Source: Salinispora cortesiana
GTDB lineage: Bacteria > Actinomycetota > Actinomycetes > Mycobacteriales > Micromonosporaceae
NCBI RefSeq assembly: GCF_000484695.1
Contig: NZ_AXVR01000024.1
Coordinates: 1 to 64,000 of the forward strand
Direction of reading: 5' to 3'
DNA length: 64,000 nt
In this document: piece after piece, positions 27,850 to 36,203 of the stretch
How positions within the stretch are numbered: position 1 is the first letter of the stretch
Layout: each line of letters opens with the position of its first letter
Program-made: the position numbers and the translations under genes
The notes under the pieces: generated by a model
What the model was told of the DNA's origin: nothing
The model's database searches: none
Seen by the model: only the letters and a program-made list of their open reading frames with translations

Positions 27850-30281
27850 GACGAAGCCCTTCTCATAGCGATCCGGAACTCGGCGGTCACAGGTTTGTCG
27901 CCGTGGCGCAGCCACAAGGCGTCTGGCGCGGGCCGCATCTCGGCCAGCGAGACCTTCCCGTCGCCGGCCAAGGTCAACGCCAGCAGCGCGTCCACGGCCA
28001 GCGGATTGTCGAGGTCAACCCCGACCGGCTTGGGTTCGTGCGCCGCTGAGACGAAGCAGAAGCGGGGAAGTCCGTGCCGGGCGCGTAGGGACTGCACCGC
28101 GAGGAAGGCCGTTGCGGCGTCCCGGACCTCGGCGACGCCAAGGTCAGCGGCGCTGAACCACCAGCGGGCCCGCTGCACGATGACCTCCCCCACGCGGATT
28201 CGGGGCGCGAAGTCACCGAACCGGATCAGGGGCAGGGCCACGCCCGGTGCGGCGAAGGCCCGGAGGTGGACGTGGTCGTCCTCGCCGGCGTAGAGGGTCA
28301 GCTCACCGTCGGGTGCGCGCAGCCGCGGCACCCCGTTGACCAGGACAGCGGTCAGGTCGGAGAGCGCCACGGTGCGCTTGCGGTCGTCGGTGGCCACGGA
28401 GGTGACCTCGACGAAGCGTCCCGGAAACCAGTCGGCGACCAGGCCCTTGTGCCGCCGTCGACGGATGACCGTGGCGAGCTGGTCGGCGCCGCCCCACGGC
28501 TGGAGCCCAGCGGTGAAGTCGGCCAGCATCCGCTCCTGATCGTCGCAGAAGAGCCCCTGCGACCCCCAGGCGAAGACGTAGGGGTGCAGCTCCCCCAGGA
28601 CCAGCAGGTCGCCGCCGTCCGGCTGCCGTTCCAGCATGAGGTCCGGGCTGACGAACCGGTCCCGGCCCGGGCTGGGCGCCAGTGCCGCCAGAGCGGCGGA
28701 GGACAACCGGGCCTCCTGCCCGCGCAGGCCGGCGCGCACCAGCTCGGTGTAGGTCTGGGTGAACTCCCGCACCGGGTCGGAGAGCGCCGTCAGCGCCCCC
28801 GACTCAACCGCTGGTAGCACCCGGCGGATCAGCTCGTCATAGGGCAACGAATCGGTCCCCGTCTCGCTGATGACCGTCGCGCACAACCGTGCGGCGACGT
28901 GTTGCTGGAGCTCGCCATAGCGGGCCGCGACGTCCAGCACCGGGGTGAGCTGCTCCTCCCACCGCCGGGCGACGTCGCCGCCGACCAGCACCGGAGACTG
29001 GTCACCCTTGGCGTCCAGCGACACCACCAATCGGTCGGCGTACATCTGGCCGCCGGCCCGACGGGCCTCGGTCGCCGTCAGCGTCGAGAAACCCGCCTCC
29101 ACCTCGGCCAGCACGGCCGCCCGGTGGTGGTGGCCGGCAGCGGCCGCGTACCGGTCCGCCAGGGCGGCGAGTTCGCGCAGCCGCGCCGGCCACTCGGTGC
29201 CACCGGCGTGCTGCTGCGCGAAGCCCACCAGCCAGTCCAGCGGACGGGCGGTGGTGGACGGCGGCTCGGGCCACAGCCGTACGGCGCCGACCTGCCGAAG
29301 CCGATCCAGGATCGCGCGTGCCTCGGTGACCTCCATGCCGGCGAGGTCCGCGAGGTCCCGTACCGAACGGTGGTCGTTGACGTCGCGAACGAGTCTCCAG
29401 TGAGTGCCGGAGAGCCGGATCCGGCGCCCGGCACTGGTCTGCACGGTGCCGGTTCCGGCTGCGGCGTCCGCTAGCCGACGGCAGGCCGGCACCCAGGTCA
29501 CCGGCAGCTGGTCGCGGACGGCGGGATCGGCGCCGAGGTTGCGGGCCAGTTCGCACACGGCCCAGAACGCGGTCTGCGCCTCCGTGGTGTGGACCCCCGA
29601 CCCGGTCTCGGGGCCCAGCTCGATCCCTTCGACCGCGTGGTCGATCCGTCCGTGCACCAGCGGACCGAAGAAACTTGTCGTCTCGTTCTTCGCGGCCAGG
29701 CGCTGGCCGTAGAGGTAGGCGCGGCGGTAGAAGGAGCGGTCCTTGGCCCGGTTCCGGTTCGCACCGTCACCCCGGGTGGCCCACCCCTGCCGCCAGCGCA
29801 CGACCTCGCCGTAGAACGAGGGCGAGAGCTGAAGCAACGCGTCGCAGACTCGATCGCTGGCCAGCAGCGCGCGCACCCGGCCCGGTCGGCGCAACGCCTC
29901 CTGGGCGAGGACAGCGGTCAGCTGTTGGCCCGCCTGTTCCAGCTCGGCCTGCGCCGTGCCGTAGGCCATCGCCGCTGGAACCAGGTCTGGGCCCAGCTGC
30001 TCGGGGTTCACCGACAGGCCACGTCCCGCCCGGCTGCGGGCCCGGGACAGTGCCCGAAGCCGCGACCGGTCCGTCTGCCGGTCGGTCCGGGCGACAGCCC
30101 GGGCGATGCCCTCGATCAAGTTGGTGCGGCACTGTCCGAACTGTCTCGCCGCCGTGCGGTACTCCGCGGCGCCCGTTCGCGTTGGTTCATCGGCCAGGTC
30201 GGTCAACAGCTCGATGCCGAAGCCCGCCCGACGGAGCAGTAGCCGGGGGTAGAGCTGCCAGGGGGTTGGTTGCTCAGTCAT
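27846..30281 (-). CDS. LanB-like peptide aminoacyl-tRNA ligase (PEARL) candidate 4
   Basis: 811-residue protein with KNETTSFFGPLVHG near residue 197, GQMYADRLVVSLD mid-protein, VIVQRARWWFS, and C-terminal LPRFCFVSAAHEPKPVGVDL followed by EMRPAPDALWLRHG. Start ATG 30281 lies 2 bp after the TPR gene stop. It is the first ligase gene after the scaffold and TPR genes. Four paralogues of this type in one locus match the four reported in the ammosamide cluster, where one adds Trp and another adds Gly as a nitrogen donor. Confidence 0.82.
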   Translation of the reverse strand: MTEQPTPWQLYPRLLLRRAGFGIELLTDLADEPTRTGAAEYRTAARQFGQCRTNLIEGIARAVARTDRQTDRSRLRALSRARSRAGRGLSVNPEQLGPDLVPAAMAYGTAQAELEQAGQQLTAVLAQEALRRPGRVRALLASDRVCDALLQLSPSFYGEVVRWRQGWATRGDGANRNRAKDRSFYRRAYLYGQRLAAKNETTSFFGPLVHGRIDHAVEGIELGPETGSGVHTTEAQTAFWAVCELARNLGADPAVRDQLPVTWVPACRRLADAAAGTGTVQTSAGRRIRLSGTHWRLVRDVNDHRSVRDLADLAGMEVTEARAILDRLRQVGAVRLWPEPPSTTARPLDWLVGFAQQHAGGTEWPARLRELAALADRYAAAAGHHHRAAVLAEVEAGFSTLTATEARRAGGQMYADRLVVSLDAKGDQSPVLVGGDVARRWEEQLTPVLDVAARYGELQQHVAARLCATVISETGTDSLPYDELIRRVLPAVESGALTALSDPVREFTQTYTELVRAGLRGQEARLSSAALAALAPSPGRDRFVSPDLMLERQPDGGDLLVLGELHPYVFAWGSQGLFCDDQERMLADFTAGLQPWGGADQLATVIRRRRHKGLVADWFPGRFVEVTSVATDDRKRTVALSDLTAVLVNGVPRLRAPDGELTLYAGEDDHVHLRAFAAPGVALPLIRFGDFAPRIRVGEVIVQRARWWFSAADLGVAEVRDAATAFLAVQSLRARHGLPRFCFVSAAHEPKPVGVDLDNPLAVDALLALTLAGDGKVSLAEMRPAPDALWLRHGDKPVTAEFRIAMRRASS

Positions 30282-30283
30282 CG

Positions 30284-32074
30284 TCAGTCCTGAAAGTTGA
30301 TCAGGTCGAAGGGACGGTTGAGCTTCGTGCGGGGCTTCGGCAGGAGCTCGGCCAGCTCCGCGGAGCTGGACACCGCCTTCGCGAGGGCCGTCGCCTCGAC
30401 CGGACGGGTCAGGCTCAGTGCCGCGTTCGCCACGGTGTCCGGGACGTCGGCGCCGGCCCCACCCGTCATCACCTGTCCGGCCTGGGCGAGGGCGATCCGG
30501 TAGGGGTCACCGAGCAGTCGAGCGTCCTGCTCGGCCAGCTCGTACTCCGCGACCGCGGCCTCGCGGTCACCCGCTGTGGCGTGCAGCATGCCCAGCTCGA
30601 GGCGGACCTCGGTCTGATGGAAGATGTCGTTGAGTCCAGCGGCGTTGGTGAGGGTCGTGTCGATTTCCTCGATCGCCGTTTCCCGGTCGCCGACCAGCAG
30701 CCGCAGCCCGGCGCTGCGATACGAGTGGTGCTTGGCGAAGCCCGCCGTTGCGGAGCCGGTGGCCTGCCGGAACTTGTCCCAGGTCGCCAGGGCCGACGAG
30801 TGCTTACCGGCCTTCTCCTGCAACACACTGATGTTGGAGTACAGATTGATGCGCAGGTGGGCGGAGCTGGCATCGTTGAGGCCCGCGAGGCAGGCGAGTG
30901 CCTTCTTTTCATGCTCGAACGCCGAGCCGAGTCGTCGCTCGGCGAAGAGGGTCAGCCCGCGCAGGTTGTGCAGCCAACCCCGCTCCCGGCGGACGCTGTC
31001 GGCCTCGTTCGGGCGTTCCCGGACGACCTCGAACCCCTGCTCGACCTCGGCCACCGCCTCGCCCAGGCGGTTCTTGCGCTTGGAGAGGGTGAGGGCGGTG
31101 TACAGGTGGGACTGGGCGCGGATCTCCGGAGAGAGGTCGTCGTCGTGTTCGCGAATGGCGCGAAAGGCGGTGACGGCCGCGTCCTGGTCCCCGCGGAAGC
31201 CGGCCTGGATGCCGACTACCTTGAGGAGGAAGCCGCGGATATCAGCGGTGCTGCGCAGGATTGTGGTTTCGAACTCGATGGCATGGACCAGGCTGTCCTC
31301 GCGTTCCGCCTTGGCCAGCAGCTCGGGAAGGGCCGGCGTGGGGACTCCGGGCAGGAGCTCGATCGCCTCGGTGGCGACGACCGCCATCCCTTCCCAGTTC
31401 GCGGAGAAGAAGGCCCGCCGGCAGTAGGCCATGGCGGCGGCGACCCGGTCGACGGCGCTGCTGTCCTTGTCGCGTGCCCGCTGGTAGAGCTTGCCCTCTT
31501 CGGAGACGGGCACCATCGCGGTGGCCGCACCCGAGGGTAGGTCCAGCACGAGATCGTCGACAGTGATGGGCAGATCCATGCGACGGAGGCAGCGAGCCCG
31601 CTCGGCCCGGTAGTCGGCGTGCGGTCCGAGCGGCACGCGGACCGACTCTGGCCGATCCAGCAGCAGTGCCGCGCCGGGGTGGACCCGCGAGTGCTCCACC
31701 GCCCGCATCAGCCCGCGCAGGGACGACAGGTCGGTGCCGCCGGCGCCGCTGACGAGCAGTGGACGGCCCAACTCCGCGGTGCCGGCGCAGAGCGCGGCGG
31801 CGGCGACCGAGAGGACTCGGTACACCTGCTCGCTTTCCCGGTGCAGCCGCCGCTCGGAGGCGGCGAGTGCGATCTCGCCAAGTGGCAGCGGGTGGTCCTG
31901 CGGCTGGTCGTCGGGGGCCAGCTCCGCCCACTCAGCGGCGTGGCGGTTGGGTAGGTCACCAAAGCTGGCACCTGCCGCGCGGAGCGCGGCGATGCATTCG
32001 CGCAGCCCGACATAGGAGCTGGCGGGGCCGGTGTTGATATCCACCCGGAGGGCGGCACCGGCGGCCACGGTCAC
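30284..32074 (-). CDS. Tetratricopeptide-like pathway protein, 596 aa
   Basis: GTG 32074 overlaps the scaffold-peptide stop by 4 bp (GTGA); the frame is open a little further, to 32083. The N-terminal 200 residues form an alpha/beta domain resembling the surroundings of a nucleotide-binding fold but without a P-loop (SGAGGTDLSS is the nearest glycine-rich loop). Residues about 215-560 are helical hairpins of TPR type (for example AHLRINLYSNISVLQEKAGKH, VRLELGMLHATAGDREAAVAEYELA). The end, LNRPFDLINFQD, is an odd acidic tail. TPR scaffolds bind peptides, so it may present the scaffold peptide to the ligases; this is inference from position. Confidence 0.75.
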   Translation of the reverse strand: MTVAAGAALRVDINTGPASSYVGLRECIAALRAAGASFGDLPNRHAAEWAELAPDDQPQDHPLPLGEIALAASERRLHRESEQVYRVLSVAAAALCAGTAELGRPLLVSGAGGTDLSSLRGLMRAVEHSRVHPGAALLLDRPESVRVPLGPHADYRAERARCLRRMDLPITVDDLVLDLPSGAATAMVPVSEEGKLYQRARDKDSSAVDRVAAAMAYCRRAFFSANWEGMAVVATEAIELLPGVPTPALPELLAKAEREDSLVHAIEFETTILRSTADIRGFLLKVVGIQAGFRGDQDAAVTAFRAIREHDDDLSPEIRAQSHLYTALTLSKRKNRLGEAVAEVEQGFEVVRERPNEADSVRRERGWLHNLRGLTLFAERRLGSAFEHEKKALACLAGLNDASSAHLRINLYSNISVLQEKAGKHSSALATWDKFRQATGSATAGFAKHHSYRSAGLRLLVGDRETAIEEIDTTLTNAAGLNDIFHQTEVRLELGMLHATAGDREAAVAEYELAEQDARLLGDPYRIALAQAGQVMTGGAGADVPDTVANAALSLTRPVEATALAKAVSSSAELAELLPKPRTKLNRPFDLINFQD

Positions 32075-32319
32075 CGGCGCCACTGGATGGCCTCACTCGT
32101 TGCGAGGGCGAGCGGTGCGATCTTGTTTTCCACCTCGTCGAGGTCGAAGTCGACGTTGTCCAGGTCGTCGAGCCCCTCCACGTCGGGATCGATCGGCTGG
32201 GCGCTGGTCTGCTGGCTGTCGCGGGACGTGGCTGTCGCGGCGTCAACCGGCAGCGGCGGGTTGTCGACGGTGCCGTCGGCTACTTCCGCGGTTGCGACGG
32301 AGCGGTCGTTGTCCAACAT
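32071..32319 (-). CDS. Scaffold (precursor) peptide for PEARL chemistry, 82 aa
   Basis: The first small gene of the operon, directly before the TPR and PEARL genes. ATG 32319 is preceded by GGAG with 6-nt spacing; GTG 32331 is an in-frame alternative. The peptide is acidic and unstructured, with DPDVEGLDDLDNVDFDLDEV as the likely recognition region and IAPLALATSEAIQWRR at the C-terminus. It has no Cys, so lanthionine formation is impossible and class I lanthipeptide synthesis is excluded. In ammosamide-type pathways the scaffold is extended at the C-terminus by Trp from tRNA, and the product derives from the added residue. Size, location and composition all fit. Its sequence alone would not identify it. 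Confidence 0.75.
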   Translation of the reverse strand: MLDNDRSVATAEVADGTVDNPPLPVDAATATSRDSQQTSAQPIDPDVEGLDDLDNVDFDLDEVENKIAPLALATSEAIQWRR

Positions 32320-32349
32320 GTTGTACTCCACTTCGGATCGGGCCGGCAG

Positions 32350-32964
32350 TCAGGCTGCGATGGCTCGGGCGAGGGCGAACTCGACGACCTGCTCTCCCAT
32401 CAGGGACAGCTGGGCGGAGATGTGCGAATCGGTGCTGGTGCCGTCGGAGGCGAACGTGACGTTCTCCGTGTTGACCGCGACGCCGAGCGGCGTGGGCCAA
32501 CCCCGGAGTGCGTGTACCACCGTGCGGAGGCTGGTGAGGGTGGTAGCGGCCTGGGACCCGCGCGCAGTGACCAGACAACCGACGGCCCGACCATGCAGAT
32601 AGGGGCGAGGCGCGTCGTTCAGGTCCTCGATGTAGTCGAGGGCATTCTTGACCAGGCCGGAGATGCCTCCGTGGTACGCCGGCGTTCCGATCACGATCCC
32701 GTCGGCCATGCGTACGGCGTTGACGAGTTGCCGAGCCGCCGCCGTCCGCCGGCTCTCGCCGGGCAGGTACAGCGGTAGCTGTAGCGCGGTGGCACCGAGC
32801 AGGTGCGTCCGGGCCCCGGCCTGCTCGGCGGCGGACAACACCGCCCGGACTGCCTGCTCGGTGGAGGAGCCGGGGCGCATGGTGCCGCCGATGCCGACGA
32901 TGAGGGGGCCGGTGCGGCTTCGGACCCTGCTCGTGCCATGGCTGGTGCTGGTTAGCTGGAGCAC
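32350..32964 (-). CDS. NADPH-dependent FMN reductase-like flavoprotein
   Basis: 204-residue flavodoxin-fold protein: PLIVGIGGTMRPGSSTEQAV at the FMN phosphate loop, GTPAYHGGISGLVKNALDYI (the SYN/TPEYxGxxxGxLKNALD-type signature) and VGCLVTARGSQAA. GTG 32964 fits the RBS GAAAGAGG (7-nt spacing) better than in-frame GTG 32970. It is the first gene of the lym operon, 30 bp before the scaffold gene. In ammosamide biosynthesis a flavoprotein (AmmC1) hydroxylates the indole of the peptide-bound Trp three times; I infer that this gene has that or a supporting redox role. The first codons are duplicated upstream of the P450 gene at 62068. Confidence 0.8.
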   Translation of the reverse strand: MLQLTSTSHGTSRVRSRTGPLIVGIGGTMRPGSSTEQAVRAVLSAAEQAGARTHLLGATALQLPLYLPGESRRTAAARQLVNAVRMADGIVIGTPAYHGGISGLVKNALDYIEDLNDAPRPYLHGRAVGCLVTARGSQAATTLTSLRTVVHALRGWPTPLGVAVNTENVTFASDGTSTDSHISAQLSLMGEQVVEFALARAIAA

Positions 32965-32970
32965 GTTCAC

Positions 32971-33121
32971 ACCTCTCTTTCGTCCCGCGCGGACTCGAAG
33001 CCGCGAGCTGTCCGGTGCGATGGGATGCGTCGTCGATTCATTCGTCGTCCGCTGTGCGGTTCCCCCATAAGAGAGGGCCCAAGGCGGGTCTGATGCATGC
33101 GATCCATGTCGCGAACGTGAC
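32971..33121 (-). promoter_or_regulatory. lym operon control region, copy A
   Basis: This 150-bp leader/promoter region matches 62075-62233. Matching blocks: 32989-33010 is identical over 22 bp to 62093-62114; 33091-33121 matches 62203-62233 at 24 of 31 positions with only transitions; a CCTCTTATGGGG-type block around 33063-33076 pairs with one around 62175-62188. The 22-bp block contains cgcgg-8nt-ccgcg, able to form a short stem just before the RBS. On the minus strand a GTCACGTTCGCGAC element (TGTCGTGTTTGCGACA in copy B) is a candidate operator. Beyond 33121, up to the CHAT gene stop at 33300, I see no gene. Confidence 0.6.
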
Positions 33122-33299
33122 GTATCAGACCGGAGCGTGACTGTGCGACTACTCACTCCGCTGTGCGGTAGCTGAGGGTTCGCGGGACCAGCCAGGTAGT
33201 GATGGCCCACCCGCAGGGCGGGCTGGGGCTCAGCCCGGGGAGCCGACGGCCGGGCAGCAGGGCGGGCTGGTCAGCGTGGCCGGGGCTGGGGGAGGTCGG

Positions 33300-35972
33300 T
33301 CAGCCGGCGCCGAAGCAGACGAACGAGGCGGCGGTGGCGGTGCCGGCGTCCAGGCCAGCACCGAATTCCGCCTGCGCGCCGGCGAGGGCGAGACCCGGTG
33401 TATCGCCGGTGGCCAGCCGTCGATGTATCTCCACCATCAGCTCCTGCGCCGCGGAATCCAGCGCCGGCAGGACACTGGCCAGTACCGTCGCCGTTCCCAG
33501 CTGGAGCAGCGCGGTCGACAGCCCCATCAGCTCCTCACCCGGGTGCACCGCTGAGAGCCCCACGTCGCAGGCGGAGAGCACCACTGTGCCCGGCGCGCAG
33601 GCGAGCCGCTCCAGGTCGTAGACGGTCAGCGGGCCATCGGCGAGGCGTACGTGCGAGAACATGGGGTTGTCGGTGCGGAACCGGCCGTGTGCGGCGAGGT
33701 GGGCGAGGGGAGCACCATCCAGCGCCGCGAGCGCTGCCTCAGCGGTTGCGTCGGGGCCGAGGAGCATCTTGACGGGAGCGAGTGTCCCCGCCAGCCGCTG
33801 TACCTCTGCTTCGGCGTAGGCGAGGCCGGGGCCGGCGACCAGCACCGGGTTCCGTTGGTGGGGCGGAGCGGTCGTGGTGGGGTGGGCGGCCTGGCGGCGG
33901 GCCGACGCGGTGAGCCACTCCGATGCTGACGGCACCACTGTGACCGGTCGCCCGGCGCAGGTCGGTAGCAGCGCCCAGGGCATGGCGTGCAGTGCGCCGA
34001 CCGGCACCAGGACCAGCCCGCCGGCGCCGAGCCACGGCTGGATCGCGCCGAAGATCAAGTTGTCCAGCTGGTGCACCGCGAATCGGGCCGCGGTCGCTGC
34101 CGCCGCCCGGGAGTCATCGGTGCCACGGCTGGTCAGGATGCGTCGCAGCGCAAACCGCAGTGCCTGGAGCTCGTCGGTGACGGTGGCGAGCGCACCCAGC
34201 GCCCGGGTGTGAAACCGGCCGCCGTGTACCACGACGATGTGTAGCGTGCCGTCAATGTCGATCAGCTCGACCAGCGTCTGGTCGGCCAGCTCGACCGCGA
34301 TTCGGTCCAGCGATATTCCGTTCGCCGTACCAGACTCGGTGCCGCTGGCCTGCCAGCTACGGGTCCGGATCCGTTCCTCGATCATCCGCTGTCGACGCAG
34401 CAGGGTCGATCCCAACGTGGCACTCGTCTGGTTGGCTTCGTCGACGGTGCGGCGCAGCTCGGCCAGGTCGGCGGCGAGCCCGGCTTCGTCCGGTGGGCGG
34501 GCGGGGGGTAGCCGCAGCGCGGCGGCCCGCCACCGCTCACTCCAGCGCAGGACCGCCCGAGCCTGGCCGCCCCGAACCGCGAGTCGAAGGCCGGTGCTGG
34601 CCAGTTCCAGGGCGTATGCCCCGGCCAACACTCGCAGCTCTGTGGCGCCGAGGGCTGCCTGGTAGCGGTCCAGCAGTGCCATTCCCGCGTTGAGCGCCCG
34701 GCGCGCCCCGGCGGTGTCGCCGGTGGCGATTCGGCGGAGTGCCTCGGCATGCCAGGCGCGAGCCCGGAGCTGAGCCGGCCCGCGACGACTGGCGGCGCGG
34801 ATGGCGCTCAACTCCCCGGCGATGGCTGCGGCCTTCGCTCGTTGCCCGGTGCGAAGCGCCCGATCAAGGGCGACTCGGGCGGCGTAGAGGCGGGCGTCGA
34901 GTGCGGGTATCGGCCAGCTACTCGCCGTCAGCGCAGTGGCAACGGAGCGGGCCTGCCGCAGGTGCGCCGGCTCGTCCGGCGAGCTGGCCCGCAGCTTGAC
35001 GTATCGGGAGAGCGCCGCCCAGGCCGGTCGGTTCTGTCGACTGAACAGGCGGTACGCGGCCTGGGCCTGCTTCGAGGCGGTCGGTAGGTCGGCCTCGGCC
35101 AACGCGACCTCGGCCAGCATCAGCCGGGCCTGCGCCTCGTAGAGCCCCATTCGGCTCGCCCGGGCCGCGTCCAGGGCGGCCTCGGCCGCCGCGCGAGCCT
35201 CCGGCAGTAGCCGGGCTCCCAGGAGTACCTCGCCTCGATCCATCAGTGCGATCGCCGGGCGGGTGGTCTGGGCGAAGTACTGGTCGGCCAGGTCGTACCA
35301 GCGCAGCGCGCCAGGAATGTCACCCGCGCGGGACAGTACGAAGCCGAGATTGTGGCGGACCTGGGCGAGAGCCAGCTCCTGGTCGAGCTCCGCGTAGCCC
35401 TGCTCCGCGGCCCGCAGGTCAGCCTCGGCCTGGCGCAGGCTACACCGGTAGGCGTGCAGCACCCCTCTGTTGGTGAGCGCACGGGACTGCCACAGCCGGT
35501 CCCCGCTTCGTCGGAACGCGGCCAGCGCGTCGGTGTAGCCGGCCATCGCCTCGTCGAAGCGGCCGAGGCGGTCGAGGATCAGCGCCCGCTGCATCTGTAG
35601 GCGTGCGGCGGGCAGCCCGCGAAGCATCGGTGACGCGGCGTCGATCTCTCGCAGCGCCTGTTGCGGTTGGCCGGCCTCGGCCAGGACCAGCGCCAGGCTC
35701 ATCCGGGCTTCGGCGGCGCGGACCGGGAGTTGGGCGGCCTCGGCCACGCGGCGTGCCCGGCGCAGGTGGCGGAGCCCGTGATCTGCGTTGTGTTGCTCCC
35801 GCGCGGCGAGACCGAGTGCCCGCAGCGCCACTGTCTCTTGGTCGGGATCCGCACCCGCACGGGCAACGGCGAGCGCGGCATCGGCCAGCTCGGCGGCGCG
35901 AGCCGGGTCGGCGGTGACGAGGCGAAGCGCCCTGCCTGCTGGACTGTCATCCATCTGGTCAGCGCTGCCCAT
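33300..35972 (-). CDS. TPR-CHAT protein (caspase-like protease)
   Basis: 890-residue protein: about 500 residues of helical TPR repeats, a linker, then a C-terminal CHAT domain with the caspase-type dyad HLAAHGRF (His near 760) and LSACDVGLS (Cys near 800). ATG 35972 is the likely start (GTG 35975 adjacent); the RBS is weak. CHAT proteases act after sensing through their repeat arrays; in type III-E CRISPR a TPR-CHAT enzyme cleaves a regulator that controls a sigma factor. Here the gene is divergent from an S8 protease, a sigma factor and a small partner protein, so a similar proteolytic signalling role is plausible. There is no signal peptide, so it is cytosolic. Confidence 0.82.
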   Translation of the reverse strand: MGSADQMDDSPAGRALRLVTADPARAAELADAALAVARAGADPDQETVALRALGLAAREQHNADHGLRHLRRARRVAEAAQLPVRAAEARMSLALVLAEAGQPQQALREIDAASPMLRGLPAARLQMQRALILDRLGRFDEAMAGYTDALAAFRRSGDRLWQSRALTNRGVLHAYRCSLRQAEADLRAAEQGYAELDQELALAQVRHNLGFVLSRAGDIPGALRWYDLADQYFAQTTRPAIALMDRGEVLLGARLLPEARAAAEAALDAARASRMGLYEAQARLMLAEVALAEADLPTASKQAQAAYRLFSRQNRPAWAALSRYVKLRASSPDEPAHLRQARSVATALTASSWPIPALDARLYAARVALDRALRTGQRAKAAAIAGELSAIRAASRRGPAQLRARAWHAEALRRIATGDTAGARRALNAGMALLDRYQAALGATELRVLAGAYALELASTGLRLAVRGGQARAVLRWSERWRAAALRLPPARPPDEAGLAADLAELRRTVDEANQTSATLGSTLLRRQRMIEERIRTRSWQASGTESGTANGISLDRIAVELADQTLVELIDIDGTLHIVVVHGGRFHTRALGALATVTDELQALRFALRRILTSRGTDDSRAAAATAARFAVHQLDNLIFGAIQPWLGAGGLVLVPVGALHAMPWALLPTCAGRPVTVVPSASEWLTASARRQAAHPTTTAPPHQRNPVLVAGPGLAYAEAEVQRLAGTLAPVKMLLGPDATAEAALAALDGAPLAHLAAHGRFRTDNPMFSHVRLADGPLTVYDLERLACAPGTVVLSACDVGLSAVHPGEELMGLSTALLQLGTATVLASVLPALDSAAQELMVEIHRRLATGDTPGLALAGAQAEFGAGLDAGTATAASFVCFGAG

Positions 35973-36141
35973 CACCTAAGGAGTCTGGCACAGCGGTGAA
36001 CGACCGAAAAGCCGTGCGGCGAAGCTTCCGTTTCGTCCACTGTGGTGATCCCCAGCTCGGATGGGTATCAGTCAAGTTCCTGACTCAACTCGCTGTCCAC
36101 AATTTGTATCAGCGAGCGGTGCACCACTCTCTCCTGTGCGA

Positions 36142-36174
36142 ACACCCGCCTGTCGGTCCCTGACAGGCGGGTGT
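36142..36174 (+). promoter_or_regulatory. Perfect 13-bp-stem hairpin in the leader of the S8 protease gene
   Basis: Arms acacccgcctgtc (36142-36154) and its complement (36162-36174) with a 7-nt loop lie 29 bp upstream of ATG 36204. The RBS GGAGAG follows at 36193-36198. It could attenuate transcription or act as an operator for the divergent CHAT and protease genes. A further AGTCA-6nt-TGACT inverted repeat lies at 36070-36085. Confidence 0.5.
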
Positions 36175-36203
36175 GATCGAAGCCCCTACCGAAGGAGAGA
36201 TGG

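Noticed and set aside
13937..30281. Class I lanthipeptide (lantibiotic) cluster
   Set aside because: LanB-like proteins lack the elimination domain, there is no LanC cyclase, and the precursor has no Cys.
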